Shown here: positions 27,428-35,657 of the stretch, one piece after another
Numbering within the stretch: position 1 is the first letter of the stretch
How the letters are laid out: every line of letters begins with the position of its first letter
Source: an uncultured Eubacteriales bacterium
GTDB taxonomy: Bacteria > Bacillota > Clostridia > Christensenellales > Aristaeellaceae
Direction: 5' to 3'
DNA length: 64,000 bases
Assembly (NCBI GenBank): GCA_902765735.1
Contig: CACXBB010000004.1
Span: 1 to 64,000 of the forward strand
Translations under genes and position numbers: made by a program
The notes under the pieces: model-generated
Database searches by the model: none
What the model was told of the DNA's origin: nothing
The model's input: the letters and a program-made list of their open reading frames with translations, nothing else

Positions 27428-27432
27428 CACAG

Positions 27433-27512
27433 TGCCGGTGGCCGGACTCGAACCGGCATGGTTTCCCGCCGCATTTTGAGTGCGGTGCGTCTGCCAATTC
27501 CGCCACACCGGC
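27433..27512 (-). tRNA. tRNA-Leu (anticodon CAA)
   Basis: On the minus strand the acceptor GCCGGTG pairs with CACCGGC and the discriminator base is A. The D-arm contains TTGGCAGACGC, the anticodon stem is CCGCA/TGCGG with loop CTCAAAA (anticodon CAA, reading UUG), and the T-arm is CCGGTTCGAGTCCGG. The 12-base variable arm fits leucine. No CCA is encoded. It lies alone between the HAD gene and the sigma-factor gene. Confidence 0.95.
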
Positions 27513-27634
27513 TGACGTTTCATAGTATACCTTATATTCGGTGGAAAAGTCAAGTGTTTTTTATCAACAAACAGGACTTTTAAAATGCGCCGGTTTGGTG
27601 TATAATGAATGACAAAGATTGGAGGTGGGCGCAC

Positions 27635-28207
27635 GTGGATGAGAGACAGCTGATCGAACGCGCGATTCGCGGCGACGCCCGCGCCTTTAACGAGCTGATG
27701 TCCGCCCAGGAGAAGCGGATGTACGCCGTGGCCATGCGCATGTTCGGCAACCGGGAGGACGCCGAGGACTGCCTGCAGGACGCCATGCTGCGCATCTTCC
27801 GGTCGATCTCGGGCTTCAAGTTCCAGTCGAGCTTCTCGACCTGGGTGTACCGGGTGACCATGAACACCTGCCTGGACGAACTGCGCAAGCGCAAGAACCG
27901 CCCCAACACGTCGCTGGACGGGCTGCTCGACGCCGGGTGGACGCCCACCGACGCCCAGGACACCCCGGAGCAGCACGCCCTGCGCGCCGAGGTGCGGGGC
28001 AGCGTGTACGGCTTCATACGGGAGCTGCCGGAGGACATGCGCGCGGCGGTGGTGCTCCGGGACATACAGGGGCTGTCCTATGAGGACATCGCCCAGGCGC
28101 TTAACACCAATGTGGGCACGGTCAAGTCCCGCATCAGCCGGGGCCGCGAAAAGCTGCGGGAAAAAATCACGGCGAAGTCGGAACTTTTTGACAGATACGG
28201 CGTCTAA
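27635..28207 (+). CDS. ECF-type RNA polymerase sigma factor
   Basis: The 190-residue protein has sigma region 2 (FNELMSAQEKRMYAVAMRMF; NREDAEDCLQDAMLRIFRS; STWVYRVTMNTCLDELRKRK) and region 4 (ELPEDMRAAVVLRDIQGLSY followed by EDIAQAL and TVKSRISRGREKL). It is a SigW-like extracytoplasmic-function factor. The GTG at 27635 follows GGAGGTGGG; an upstream ATG at 27605 overlaps a TATAAT box. The anti-sigma gene follows 70 bases later, implying control by sequestration at the membrane. Confidence 0.93.
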   Translation: MDERQLIERAIRGDARAFNELMSAQEKRMYAVAMRMFGNREDAEDCLQDAMLRIFRSISGFKFQSSFSTWVYRVTMNTCLDELRKRKNRPNTSLDGLLDAGWTPTDAQDTPEQHALRAEVRGSVYGFIRELPEDMRAAVVLRDIQGLSYEDIAQALNTNVGTVKSRISRGREKLREKITAKSELFDRYGV

Positions 28208-28277
28208 TGGTCAGATCAAACGGTTATTCTGTTTAAATACAGAGGCTTTGAGCGATACTACGGAAAGGAGGGCGCTT

Positions 28278-29111
28278 ATGAATTGCACGCAGTTGGATCA
28301 ATACCTGGACGCCATGCTGGACGGCACGCTGACGGCGGACGAATTAAAGCTCGTGGAAGATCACTGTCAGGGCTGCGCCGCCTGCGCGGAAAAGCTGAAG
28401 GCCAACCGCTCGATGATGCGCATGTTCGCTGAAATGGCGCCCGAGATGGATGTGCCGCTGCCGGCCCAGGCCAGGTGGCGGGAGGCCGTGAGGAACGAGG
28501 CCAGGCGGCCCACGCGGCAGTATTTCCGGCTGATCGGAGGCGTTGCTGCCGCCCTGGTGGTGGCGCTGGGCGCGACCTTCGCGCTGAGGACCCCCGCCGG
28601 GGACGGCGCAAGGATGTCCGCCGTTCAGACCGAGGATCATGCGGCGGCCGTCGAGAACGGCAAGCGCATGCTCAGCGCCGCGCCCGCGATGGAATTCGAG
28701 GCCGCCGACGACGCGCTGATCGAGGCGGACGGCGCGGCGGAGTCGGTTGTCATGGCCGAGGAGGCCGAGGACGCCGAGGACGCCGAGGCGGTCAGTTTCG
28801 CGGCCGAAGCGGCGAACATGCCCGTCAAAACCGCCGCCGCACCGATGCATGAGATCGGCATGGTGGTGGAGGACGTGAACCGCGTCTGCGAGTACGCCCG
28901 GGACCTGGCGCAGGAGTACGAGGGCGACATCGACATACAGCTCTTCGACGAGGACGGCGTGGCCTGCGCGAATCTCTACATTGATCTGCCCGCGGCGAAC
29001 GCCCCGGAATTCCTCGAGGCGATGCGGCATTTCGACCACTCAGGCGCCCCGGCGGACGCCTTTGACGCGGACGGGCAGACGTCGCTTCTGCTGGTGCTCC
29101 GGTCCGAATGA
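28278..29111 (+). CDS. Zinc-finger anti-sigma factor with extracellular domain
   Basis: The 277-residue protein starts with a ZAS anti-sigma domain carrying the H-x3-C-x2-C motif (HCQGCAAC near residue 30). One transmembrane helix follows near residues 84-104 (GGVAAALVVALGATFALR), then an Ala/Glu-rich linker and a folded extracytoplasmic domain from about 195. It should hold the adjacent ECF sigma factor inactive until an envelope signal. The ATG follows AAAGGAGGGCGCTT; a longer frame to 28080 overlaps the sigma gene and is rejected. The C-terminal domain is not a family I recognise. Confidence 0.88.
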   Translation: MNCTQLDQYLDAMLDGTLTADELKLVEDHCQGCAACAEKLKANRSMMRMFAEMAPEMDVPLPAQARWREAVRNEARRPTRQYFRLIGGVAAALVVALGATFALRTPAGDGARMSAVQTEDHAAAVENGKRMLSAAPAMEFEAADDALIEADGAAESVVMAEEAEDAEDAEAVSFAAEAANMPVKTAAAPMHEIGMVVEDVNRVCEYARDLAQEYEGDIDIQLFDEDGVACANLYIDLPAANAPEFLEAMRHFDHSGAPADAFDADGQTSLLLVLRSE

Positions 29112-29129
29112 CGAGGGGAGGTCAGAACC

Positions 29130-29831
29130 ATGAAGATGAAGGCAATGCTGGCGCTCGTACTGACGCTGATGCTGGGCGCGTTCGCCTGCGCCGAGGGCGC
29201 GACCCTCACGGTGCAGGGCACGGGGATCGTCAGCCTCGATCCCGATACCGCCACGATCACGCTGGGCGTGCGGGAGTCCTCCGCGGACGTGGGGGAGGCG
29301 CAGGCCCGGGTCAGCGAGAAGCTGACGCAGGTGGTCGGGAAGCTTCAATCTATGGGAGTCAGGGAGGAGGACATCCACACCAGCTCCATCGACATCTACG
29401 AGGACTACAACTACGACGATTCCGATGAGAAGGCCTACGCTGCCGCGAACAGCATTTCGGTGACCATCTCAGACATCGAGAACGCCGGGAAGTACATCGA
29501 CGCCGTGTTCGAGGCGGGAGCCAATACCTTCTCGGGCATCGTGTTCAGCGCCTCGGACACCGCCGACGCCAAGAAGCGGGCGCTGGAGCTGTCCGTCGAG
29601 AACGCGCGCGAAAAGGCGGAGGTGCTGGCCGCCGCCGCGGACATGAAGGTCGCCGGCATCAGCGCCATCGTGGAGCAGGGCAGCGGCATGTACAACAACT
29701 ACTACGCCGGGAACCGGTTTGAGGCGGCCATGGAGAAGGCCGACGCCGGGGCCGGCACGCCGGTCTTCTCCGAGCAGATACAGGTTTCAGCCTCGGTGGC
29801 CATCGACTTCACGCTGGCGCCGGTTGAATAA
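29130..29831 (+). CDS. Secreted SIMPL-domain (DUF541) protein
   Basis: The 233-residue protein has a signal peptide (residues about 1-21, LALVLTLMLGAFACAEG) and a SIMPL domain: LTVQGTGIVSLDPDTATITL, EEDIHTSSIDIYEDYNYDD, then GIVFSASDTADAKKRALELS. SIMPL proteins are envelope proteins of poorly defined role related to the oxidative-stress protein family. It lies 18 bases after the anti-sigma gene, so it is probably part of that sigma-factor operon. Confidence 0.88.
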   Translation: MKMKAMLALVLTLMLGAFACAEGATLTVQGTGIVSLDPDTATITLGVRESSADVGEAQARVSEKLTQVVGKLQSMGVREEDIHTSSIDIYEDYNYDDSDEKAYAAANSISVTISDIENAGKYIDAVFEAGANTFSGIVFSASDTADAKKRALELSVENAREKAEVLAAAADMKVAGISAIVEQGSGMYNNYYAGNRFEAAMEKADAGAGTPVFSEQIQVSASVAIDFTLAPVE

Positions 29832-29868
29832 AAAACAAGGATCATTTCACTTGACGGAGGTTTTGAAA

Positions 29869-30174
29869 ATGGATGAGGAGCGGGATCTCGTCGTATTTGA
29901 GGACGACGCGGGCAACGAAATCACCATGGAGGTGCTGGACTATCTCTGCTATGAGGGCAAGGAGTACGCCCTGCTGACCGAGTACGTGGAGGACGCGGAC
30001 GAGGAAGCCGATGAGGATGACACCATCGAGGTCATGATCATGGAGGTCGTGCCGGTGGGCGACGACCAGGAGGAATTCCTGCCCATCGACGATGAGCTTG
30101 CGGACAAAATCATGGCCATCTTCGACAGCAACGAGATGGACGAGCTGTACGAGGACGACGAGGACGACGAATAA
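29869..30174 (+). CDS. DUF1292 acidic small protein
   Basis: The 101-residue protein matches DUF1292: LVVFEDDAGNEITMEVLDYL near the start, YEGKEYALL, and a strongly acidic C-terminus (DELYEDDEDDE). DUF1292 proteins are common in Firmicutes and have no established function. The ATG at 29869 follows GGAGG; a longer in-frame extension to 29719 overlaps the previous gene and is not used. It may be transcribed with the SIMPL gene. Confidence 0.88.
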   Translation: MDEERDLVVFEDDAGNEITMEVLDYLCYEGKEYALLTEYVEDADEEADEDDTIEVMIMEVVPVGDDQEEFLPIDDELADKIMAIFDSNEMDELYEDDEDDE

Positions 30175-30219
30175 TCCGTTGCGCGGGCGTTTCGCGCACA
30201 TGGCAGGAGTGTGATGGAT

Positions 30220-30966
30220 ATGAAAAAGCTGATTGTGACGCTGCTCCTGGCGGCGCTGGTGGTCTCCATGGCCGGATATGCCCTGGCCGCCTCGGTGACC
30301 GTGCACATCACGGGCCACTGCAACGTGCGGTCCGGCCCCTCGCTGTATGACGACGTTCTGGGAACGGCCAACGAGGGCACGACCCTCAAGGGCACCGGCA
30401 ACAGCCGCAAGGATGATCGCGGCGTGGTATGGTATCAGGTCAGCTATCACGGCGACAAGGGCTGGGTGTCCTCCAAGTACGCCTACACCACCGGCAGCGG
30501 CGGTGGCGGGGGCGGCGGCAGCAGCTCCACGCGCTACGTGATCGGCGACTCGGGCAAGAGCAACGTACATACCGGCCCGGGGCTGAGCTACAAGGTCATC
30601 GGCGTGCTGCGGGTGGACGACTCCGCAAAGTATCTGGAGGAGACGTCCGTGGACGGCCGGGGCGTGGTCTGGTACAAGATCTCCTGGAAGGGCCAGAAGG
30701 CCTGGGTCTCCTCCCGCTATACCCGGCTGAGCCGGAAGGGTGGCGGCGGCAAGGTCACCGGCGACACCGTGGTGGCGGAATACGGCGACACCAACGTGCG
30801 CACGGGCCCCGGACTGAAGTACAGCAGCTTCGACATCATGTACGAGGGCGACGAAGCGGATTACCTCGGCAAGAGCTCCACTGACAGCCGGGGCGTGGTC
30901 TGGTACAAGATCTCCTGGTATGACGATGTGGGCTGGGTGTCATCGAAGTATACGGAAGTCTATTGA
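30220..30966 (+). CDS. Secreted protein with three bacterial SH3 domains
   Basis: The 248-residue protein has a signal peptide (residues 1-23, KKLIVTLLLAALVVSMAGYA) and three SH3-like repeats at about 25-85, 105-165 and 185-248. Each has a NVRSGPS/NVHTGPG/NVRTGPG signature and a W-Y-x(2)-S near the end. A Gly/Ser linker joins the first two. Such domains bind cell-wall peptides. There is no attached enzyme. ATG 30220 (10 bases after AGGAG) is chosen over 30214 and the GTG at 30211. A strong terminator follows. Confidence 0.88.
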   Translation: MKKLIVTLLLAALVVSMAGYALAASVTVHITGHCNVRSGPSLYDDVLGTANEGTTLKGTGNSRKDDRGVVWYQVSYHGDKGWVSSKYAYTTGSGGGGGGGSSSTRYVIGDSGKSNVHTGPGLSYKVIGVLRVDDSAKYLEETSVDGRGVVWYKISWKGQKAWVSSRYTRLSRKGGGGKVTGDTVVAEYGDTNVRTGPGLKYSSFDIMYEGDEADYLGKSSTDSRGVVWYKISWYDDVGWVSSKYTEVY

Positions 30967-30980
30967 TACATATTGAACGT

Positions 30981-31016
30981 CCCCTGACGGCATTCATGCC
31001 GCCAGGGGCTTTGTTT
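30981..31016 (+). terminator. Intrinsic terminator after the SH3 gene
   Basis: CCCCTGACGGC pairs with GCCGCCAGGGG around ATTCAT, followed by CTTTGTTT. Confidence 0.8.
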
Positions 31017-31041
31017 AGTATAAAACACCAACTGAAAACCC

Positions 31042-31069
31042 TTGTATCTTAACACATTTACGGTATACT
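31042..31069 (+). promoter_or_regulatory. Promoter of lon
   Basis: TTGTAT (31042-31047) and TATACT (31064-31069) are 16 bases apart, upstream of AGGGAGG and the lon start. No CtsR or HrcA site is evident in this short leader. Confidence 0.6.
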
Positions 31070-31102
31070 ATGAGGGTATAAACGCACAGGGAGGATCTTG
31101 TT

Positions 31103-33454
31103 TTGAGCAATCCCAAACGTCCCTCTGAAATACTGAAGCTGCCGCTGTTGCCGCTGCGGGGGCTGATGGTGTTTCCCAACACGGTTTTGACGATCGATGT
31201 TGCCCGCGGTCGCTCCATCGGCGCATTGCAGCGCGCGATGAATGACGATCAGCGGGTGTTTATCGTGGCCCAGCGCGACAGCATGGTGGACTGTCCCCAG
31301 GTGGAGGACCTCTATACCGTCGGCACGGTGGCCACCGTCAAACAGGTGATGAACATGCCGGATCAGTCCCTGCGGGTGCTGGTGGAGGGCCGCTCCCGCG
31401 CGGTGGTGCTGAACCTGGTGGAGGAGGGCGGCAGCCAGAGCGTGGAATACTGCGAGATGCAGCCGGTCCCCCCGGTGGCGCTGACCGCCGAGGAGAAGGC
31501 GCTGATGGGCGCGATTCGCGCCTTTGCGCCCCAGGCGGCCCGCAGCCGCGGGCAGAACATGCCCGAGCTGATGCAGGAGGTGATGGGGGAGCGCAACCCC
31601 TCCGTGCTGTGCGATGTGATCGCGGCGAACATACTCACCCGCATCGAGGACAAGCAGGCCATACTGGAGTGCACCGACATCGGCCAGCGCATGAAGCTGC
31701 TGCTGGAGAAGCTGGCGGACGAGATCAAGATCGCCGAGCTGGACGAGCGCATACGCGCCCGCGTGCAGGAGTATATGGACCGGCAGAACCATGAATACTA
31801 TCTGAGGGAGCAGATCCGCGCCATACAGGAGGAGCTGGGCGACGACGAGGACGAGGAGATCGCCGAGCTTCGGCAGCGCATCGACAAGTCCAAGATGCCC
31901 AAGGTGGCCCGCGAGCACGTTGAGAAGGAATTGAAGCGCCTGGCGCGCAGCTCCGTGCACGCGCCGGAGAGCAGCGTCAGCCAGAACTACATCGAGTACA
32001 TGCTGGAGCTGCCCTGGAGCGTCTACGACACCTCCGATATCAACATCAAAAAGGCACGCAAGGTGCTGGAGGCCGACCACTACGGCATGGAGGACGTGAA
32101 AAAGCGCCTGATCGAGTACCTCGCCGTGCGCTCCGTGGTGTCGGACAAATTGAAGAGCCCCATCATCTGCCTGGTCGGCCCGCCCGGCGTGGGCAAGACC
32201 TCCATCGCGAAGTCCATCGCCAGCGCGCTGAACCGCAAGTTCACCCGCATGTCGCTGGGCGGCGTGCACGACGAGGCGGAGATTCGCGGCCATCGCAAGA
32301 CCTACGTGGGCGCGATGCCCGGCAGGATCGTTTCCTCCATCCGTCAGTGTAAGACCATGAACCCCGTGTTCCTGCTGGACGAGATCGACAAGCTGGCCCG
32401 CGACATGCGCGGCGACCCGGCCTCCGCCATGCTGGAGGCGCTGGACCCCGCCCAGAACAGCACCTTCACCGATCACTACATCGAGGCGCCCTTCGACCTG
32501 TCCGACGTGCTGTTCATCACCACGGCCAACACCACCGATACCATCGACCAGGCGCTGCTGGACCGCATGGAGATCATCGAGGTGCCCAGCTACACGGCGG
32601 AGGAGAAGTTGCAGATTGCCCGGCGTCACCTGCTGAAAAAGCAGCGGGAGGCGCACAATCTGACAAAAGCCCAGTTGAAGATCCCCGATCGCACGCTGAC
32701 GGCCCTGATCGACGGCTACACCCGGGAGGCCGGCGTGCGCACGCTGGAGCGCATGATCGGCAAGCTGTGCCGCGCCGTCACGCTCAAGATCGTGGAGAAC
32801 CCGGATACCGGCTCCGTCACCATACGGCCCGGGGATTTAAAGGAATACCTGGGCGCGCCGCGCTACCTGCGCCAGCCCGCCGCCGGAAAGGCGGAGGTGG
32901 GCATGGTCAACGGCCTGGCCTGGACCAGCGTGGGCGGCGAGGTCATGCCCGTGGAGGCCGTGACCTTCCCCGGTACCGGCAAACTCAAGCTGACCGGCAA
33001 GCTGGGCGAGGTCATGAAGGAGTCCGCCGAGCTGGCGGTGAGCGTCGCCCGGGGCATGCTGGGGCGCTACGCCCTGCCGGACGACTACTTTGACAAGCAC
33101 GACATCCACATCCACGTGCCCGAGGGCGCGGTGCCCAAGGACGGTCCCTCCGCGGGCGTGGCGCTGACCTGCGCGCTGCTGTCCGCCATGACCGGCCTGA
33201 AGGCCAGCGGGGAGTGGGCTATGACCGGCGAGATCACGCTGCACGGCAAGGTGCTGCCCATCGGTGGCGTCAAGGAGAAGCTGCTGGCGGCGCACCGCAT
33301 GGGCATCGACCGCATATTGCTGCCCCGGGAGAACGAAAAGGAGCTGGAGAAGATCGACGCGGACATCCTCGCAAGGTTCGAGATCCAATTGATGGACCGC
33401 GTGGAGGATGCGCTCTCGCGGGTGCTGATCCGCGATACGACGGAGGCCGCATAG
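31103..33454 (+). CDS. lon: ATP-dependent protease La (Lon)
   Basis: The 783-residue protein has the Lon N-terminal substrate domain (LPLLPLRGLMVFPNTVLTID), an AAA+ module with Walker A GPPGVGKTSIAKSIA near residue 355 and Walker B FLLDEIDKLARDM, and a C-terminal protease domain. The Ser-Lys dyad is in KDGPSAGVALT and GGVKEKLLAAHRMG. It degrades misfolded and regulatory proteins in the cytoplasm. The start is TTG, 8 bases after AGGGAGG. The engB start codon follows directly, an arrangement common in Firmicutes. Confidence 0.97.
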   Translation: MSNPKRPSEILKLPLLPLRGLMVFPNTVLTIDVARGRSIGALQRAMNDDQRVFIVAQRDSMVDCPQVEDLYTVGTVATVKQVMNMPDQSLRVLVEGRSRAVVLNLVEEGGSQSVEYCEMQPVPPVALTAEEKALMGAIRAFAPQAARSRGQNMPELMQEVMGERNPSVLCDVIAANILTRIEDKQAILECTDIGQRMKLLLEKLADEIKIAELDERIRARVQEYMDRQNHEYYLREQIRAIQEELGDDEDEEIAELRQRIDKSKMPKVAREHVEKELKRLARSSVHAPESSVSQNYIEYMLELPWSVYDTSDINIKKARKVLEADHYGMEDVKKRLIEYLAVRSVVSDKLKSPIICLVGPPGVGKTSIAKSIASALNRKFTRMSLGGVHDEAEIRGHRKTYVGAMPGRIVSSIRQCKTMNPVFLLDEIDKLARDMRGDPASAMLEALDPAQNSTFTDHYIEAPFDLSDVLFITTANTTDTIDQALLDRMEIIEVPSYTAEEKLQIARRHLLKKQREAHNLTKAQLKIPDRTLTALIDGYTREAGVRTLERMIGKLCRAVTLKIVENPDTGSVTIRPGDLKEYLGAPRYLRQPAAGKAEVGMVNGLAWTSVGGEVMPVEAVTFPGTGKLKLTGKLGEVMKESAELAVSVARGMLGRYALPDDYFDKHDIHIHVPEGAVPKDGPSAGVALTCALLSAMTGLKASGEWAMTGEITLHGKVLPIGGVKEKLLAAHRMGIDRILLPRENEKELEKIDADILARFEIQLMDRVEDALSRVLIRDTTEAA

Positions 33455-34054
33455 ATGATCGTCAAGAAGGCACGGTTCGTGCAGTCCCTGAGCGCGTTCA
33501 AGCCCTTTCCGGGGCAGGGTCTGCCGGAAATCGCCATGGTGGGGAAGTCCAACGTGGGCAAGTCCTCGCTGATCAACAGCTTGACGCGCAACAGCCGGCT
33601 GGCCCGCACGTCCTCCGAGCCCGGCAAGACCCGGCTGGTCAACCTGTACCTGATCAACGAGGCCTTCTTCCTGGTGGACCTGCCTGGCTACGGCTTCGCC
33701 AAGGCCAGCAAGCAGGAGAAGGACCGCTGGGCTGGTATGATCGAGGGCTATCTGCAAAACTCCGGCCACCTGAGGCGGGTGTTTCAGCTCGTGGACATCC
33801 GCCACGCGCCCACGCAGGACGACCAGATGATGGTGGAGTATCTGCGGCACTACGAAATCCCCTTCACCGTGATCGCCACCAAGGCCGACAAGCTGTCCAA
33901 GGCCCAGCGGGGCAAGAGCATCCCCGTGATCTGCCGCACGCTGGCGGTGCAGCCCTGGGAGGTGCTGACGCATTCCTCCAGGGAGGACCTGGGGCGGGAC
34001 GCGCTGCTGGACCTGATCGAAAAGGACATCAGTGATTCTGATATAAAAGATTAG
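33455..34054 (+). CDS. engB: Ribosome biogenesis GTPase EngB/YsxC
   Basis: The 199-residue GTPase has G1 GKSNVGKSSLIN near residue 30, G2 TSSEPGKTRLVN, G3 DLPGYGFAK, and G4 TKADKLSK. It assists assembly of the large ribosomal subunit. The ATG directly follows the lon stop codon, so both are probably translated from one mRNA. Length and motif order are normal. Confidence 0.96.
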   Translation: MIVKKARFVQSLSAFKPFPGQGLPEIAMVGKSNVGKSSLINSLTRNSRLARTSSEPGKTRLVNLYLINEAFFLVDLPGYGFAKASKQEKDRWAGMIEGYLQNSGHLRRVFQLVDIRHAPTQDDQMMVEYLRHYEIPFTVIATKADKLSKAQRGKSIPVICRTLAVQPWEVLTHSSREDLGRDALLDLIEKDISDSDIKD

Positions 34055-34064
34055 ATAATTGAGC

Positions 34065-34093
34065 TTTACAAATGTAAGGCGAGTCCGTATAAT
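34065..34093 (+). promoter_or_regulatory. Promoter of the aspartokinase gene
   Basis: TTTACA (34065-34070) and consensus TATAAT (34088-34093) are spaced by 17 bases, with GAGGAGGAG and the TTG start shortly downstream. No lysine riboswitch fits in the leader. Confidence 0.7.
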
Positions 34094-34126
34094 ATACATG
34101 ATTCACCCACCGAGGAGGAGTTTCAC

Positions 34127-35449
34127 TTGGGCGTAAAAGTTGCCAAATTCGGCGGTTCATCCCTGGCCGACGCAGAGCATTTCATGAAGGTCAGGGACAT
34201 CGTGCTGTCTGATCCTGACATTTGCTACGTGGTTCCCAGCGCGCCGGGCAAGCGGTTCAAGGCGGATACCAAGGTCACGGACATGCTGTACCAGTGCCAC
34301 CGCCTGGTCGAGCGCAATCAGAGCCACGAGGAGATGTACCACAAGATCATCGACCGGTACATGGAGATCTACAACAGCCTGGGCCTGGATTTCGATTTCT
34401 ACGGGCTGCTTCTGGAGACCGGCGATCAGATCCGCAGGCTGAAGAACCCCGATTTTGCCGCCAGCCGGGGCGAGTACCTGAACGGCGTGCTGCTGTCCAA
34501 ATTCCTGGGCTGGGACTTCATCGACGCGCGGGACGTGATCAAGTTCGACCGCACCGGCGTGTTCGCCTCCGAGTGGACCAACGAGGTGCTCCGCGACGCG
34601 CTCAAACAGCACGAGCGGGCGATCATCCCGGGCTTCTACGGCGCCTATCCCAACGGCGACGTGCACACCTTCTCCCGGGGCGGCAGCGACATCTCAGGCG
34701 CCATCGTGGCCCGGGCCGCGCAGGCGGACGTGTACGAGAACTGGACGGACGTGTCCGGCTTCCTGATGGCCGACCCGAACATCGTCGACAACCCCAAGTG
34801 CATCCGCGAGCTGTCCTACCGGGAATTGCGGGAGCTCTCCTACATGGGCGCGACGGTGCTGCACGAGGACGCCATCTTCCCCGTGCACAAGGCCAACATC
34901 CCCACCAACATCCGCAACACCAACGATCCCTCCGACCCCGGTACCATGATCGTGCCCGCCGTCACCAGCAAGCGCAACGACGGCCAGCGGATCACCGGCA
35001 TCGCGGGTCACAAGAACTTCACGCTGATCACCATCGACAAGGCCATGATGAACTCCGAGTACGGCTTCGGGCGGCGGGTGCTGCAGGCGCTGGAGGACTT
35101 CGGCGTCAGCTTCGAGCACATGCCCACCGGCATCGACACCATGTCCGTGGTGGTTTCGGACAAGGAGCTGGTGACGCGGAAGGATCAGATCATACAGCGC
35201 ATCGAGCAGGTGTGCCAGCCCGACACCATCAGCGTGTCCACCGGCATCGCGCTCATCGCCACGGTGGGCCACGGCATGGTCCGCCAGCCCGGCTCCGCCG
35301 CCACGCTGTTCAACGCACTCTACGAGGCCGGGGTGAACGTCAAGATGATCGACCAGGGCTCCAGCGAGTTCAATATCATCGTCGGCGTGCATGTCGATGA
35401 CTTCGAGACCGCCATGCGGGCGATTTATAAGGCGTTTGTGAAGGACTAA
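34127..35449 (+). CDS. Aspartate kinase
   Basis: The 440-residue protein has the amino-acid kinase domain (VKVAKFGGSSLADAEHF at the start; FSRGGSDISGAIVARA near residue 185) and two C-terminal ACT domains from about residue 290, matching a monofunctional class III-like aspartokinase. It phosphorylates aspartate, the first step toward lysine, threonine, methionine and diaminopimelate. The TTG start follows GAGGAGGAG. It stands alone with its own promoter and is followed by a palindromic repeat. Which amino acid inhibits it cannot be read from sequence. Confidence 0.93.
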   Translation: MGVKVAKFGGSSLADAEHFMKVRDIVLSDPDICYVVPSAPGKRFKADTKVTDMLYQCHRLVERNQSHEEMYHKIIDRYMEIYNSLGLDFDFYGLLLETGDQIRRLKNPDFAASRGEYLNGVLLSKFLGWDFIDARDVIKFDRTGVFASEWTNEVLRDALKQHERAIIPGFYGAYPNGDVHTFSRGGSDISGAIVARAAQADVYENWTDVSGFLMADPNIVDNPKCIRELSYRELRELSYMGATVLHEDAIFPVHKANIPTNIRNTNDPSDPGTMIVPAVTSKRNDGQRITGIAGHKNFTLITIDKAMMNSEYGFGRRVLQALEDFGVSFEHMPTGIDTMSVVVSDKELVTRKDQIIQRIEQVCQPDTISVSTGIALIATVGHGMVRQPGSAATLFNALYEAGVNVKMIDQGSSEFNIIVGVHVDDFETAMRAIYKAFVKD

Positions 35450-35450
35450 T

Positions 35451-35608
35451 ACTCCCTCCGTCTCGGCTGCGCCGAGCCCCCTCCCTCTGGGAGGGAGGCT
35501 AACTCGCGGTGCCACCTCCCTCGGAGAGGGAGGCTGGACGGGAGGCTACGGGTACGCCGCCAAAAGGCTCCCTCTTTGAGGGAGCTGGCGCGAAGCGCCT
35601 GAGGGAGT
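35451..35608. repeat. Palindromic intergenic repeat, locus D
   Basis: The 158-base element starts with ACTCCCTCCGTC two bases after the aspartokinase stop and ends with GAGGGAGT. It carries the CTCGGCTGCGCCGAG and GGCGCGAAGCGCC palindromes and an additional internal GAGGGAGGCT module compared with locus C. It lies between convergent genes. Confidence 0.85.
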
Positions 35609-35619
35609 TCATGCGCAAA

Positions 35620-35657
35620 ACAGAACCACCGGCCACAATGACCGGTGGTTCTGTTTT
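35620..35657. terminator. Bidirectional intrinsic terminator after the AAA+ gene
   Basis: ACAGAACCACCGG and CCGGTGGTTCTGT pair perfectly around CCACAATGA, with an A-run before and a T-run after, so it can work in both directions. It touches the last codon of the AAA+ gene. Confidence 0.85.

Noticed and set aside
31058-32656. 532-codon minus-strand frame
   Set aside because: Antisense to lon; no motif and no ribosome site.
34094-34126. Lysine riboswitch before aspartokinase
   Set aside because: Only about 30 bases separate the promoter from the start codon, far too short for the lysine aptamer.
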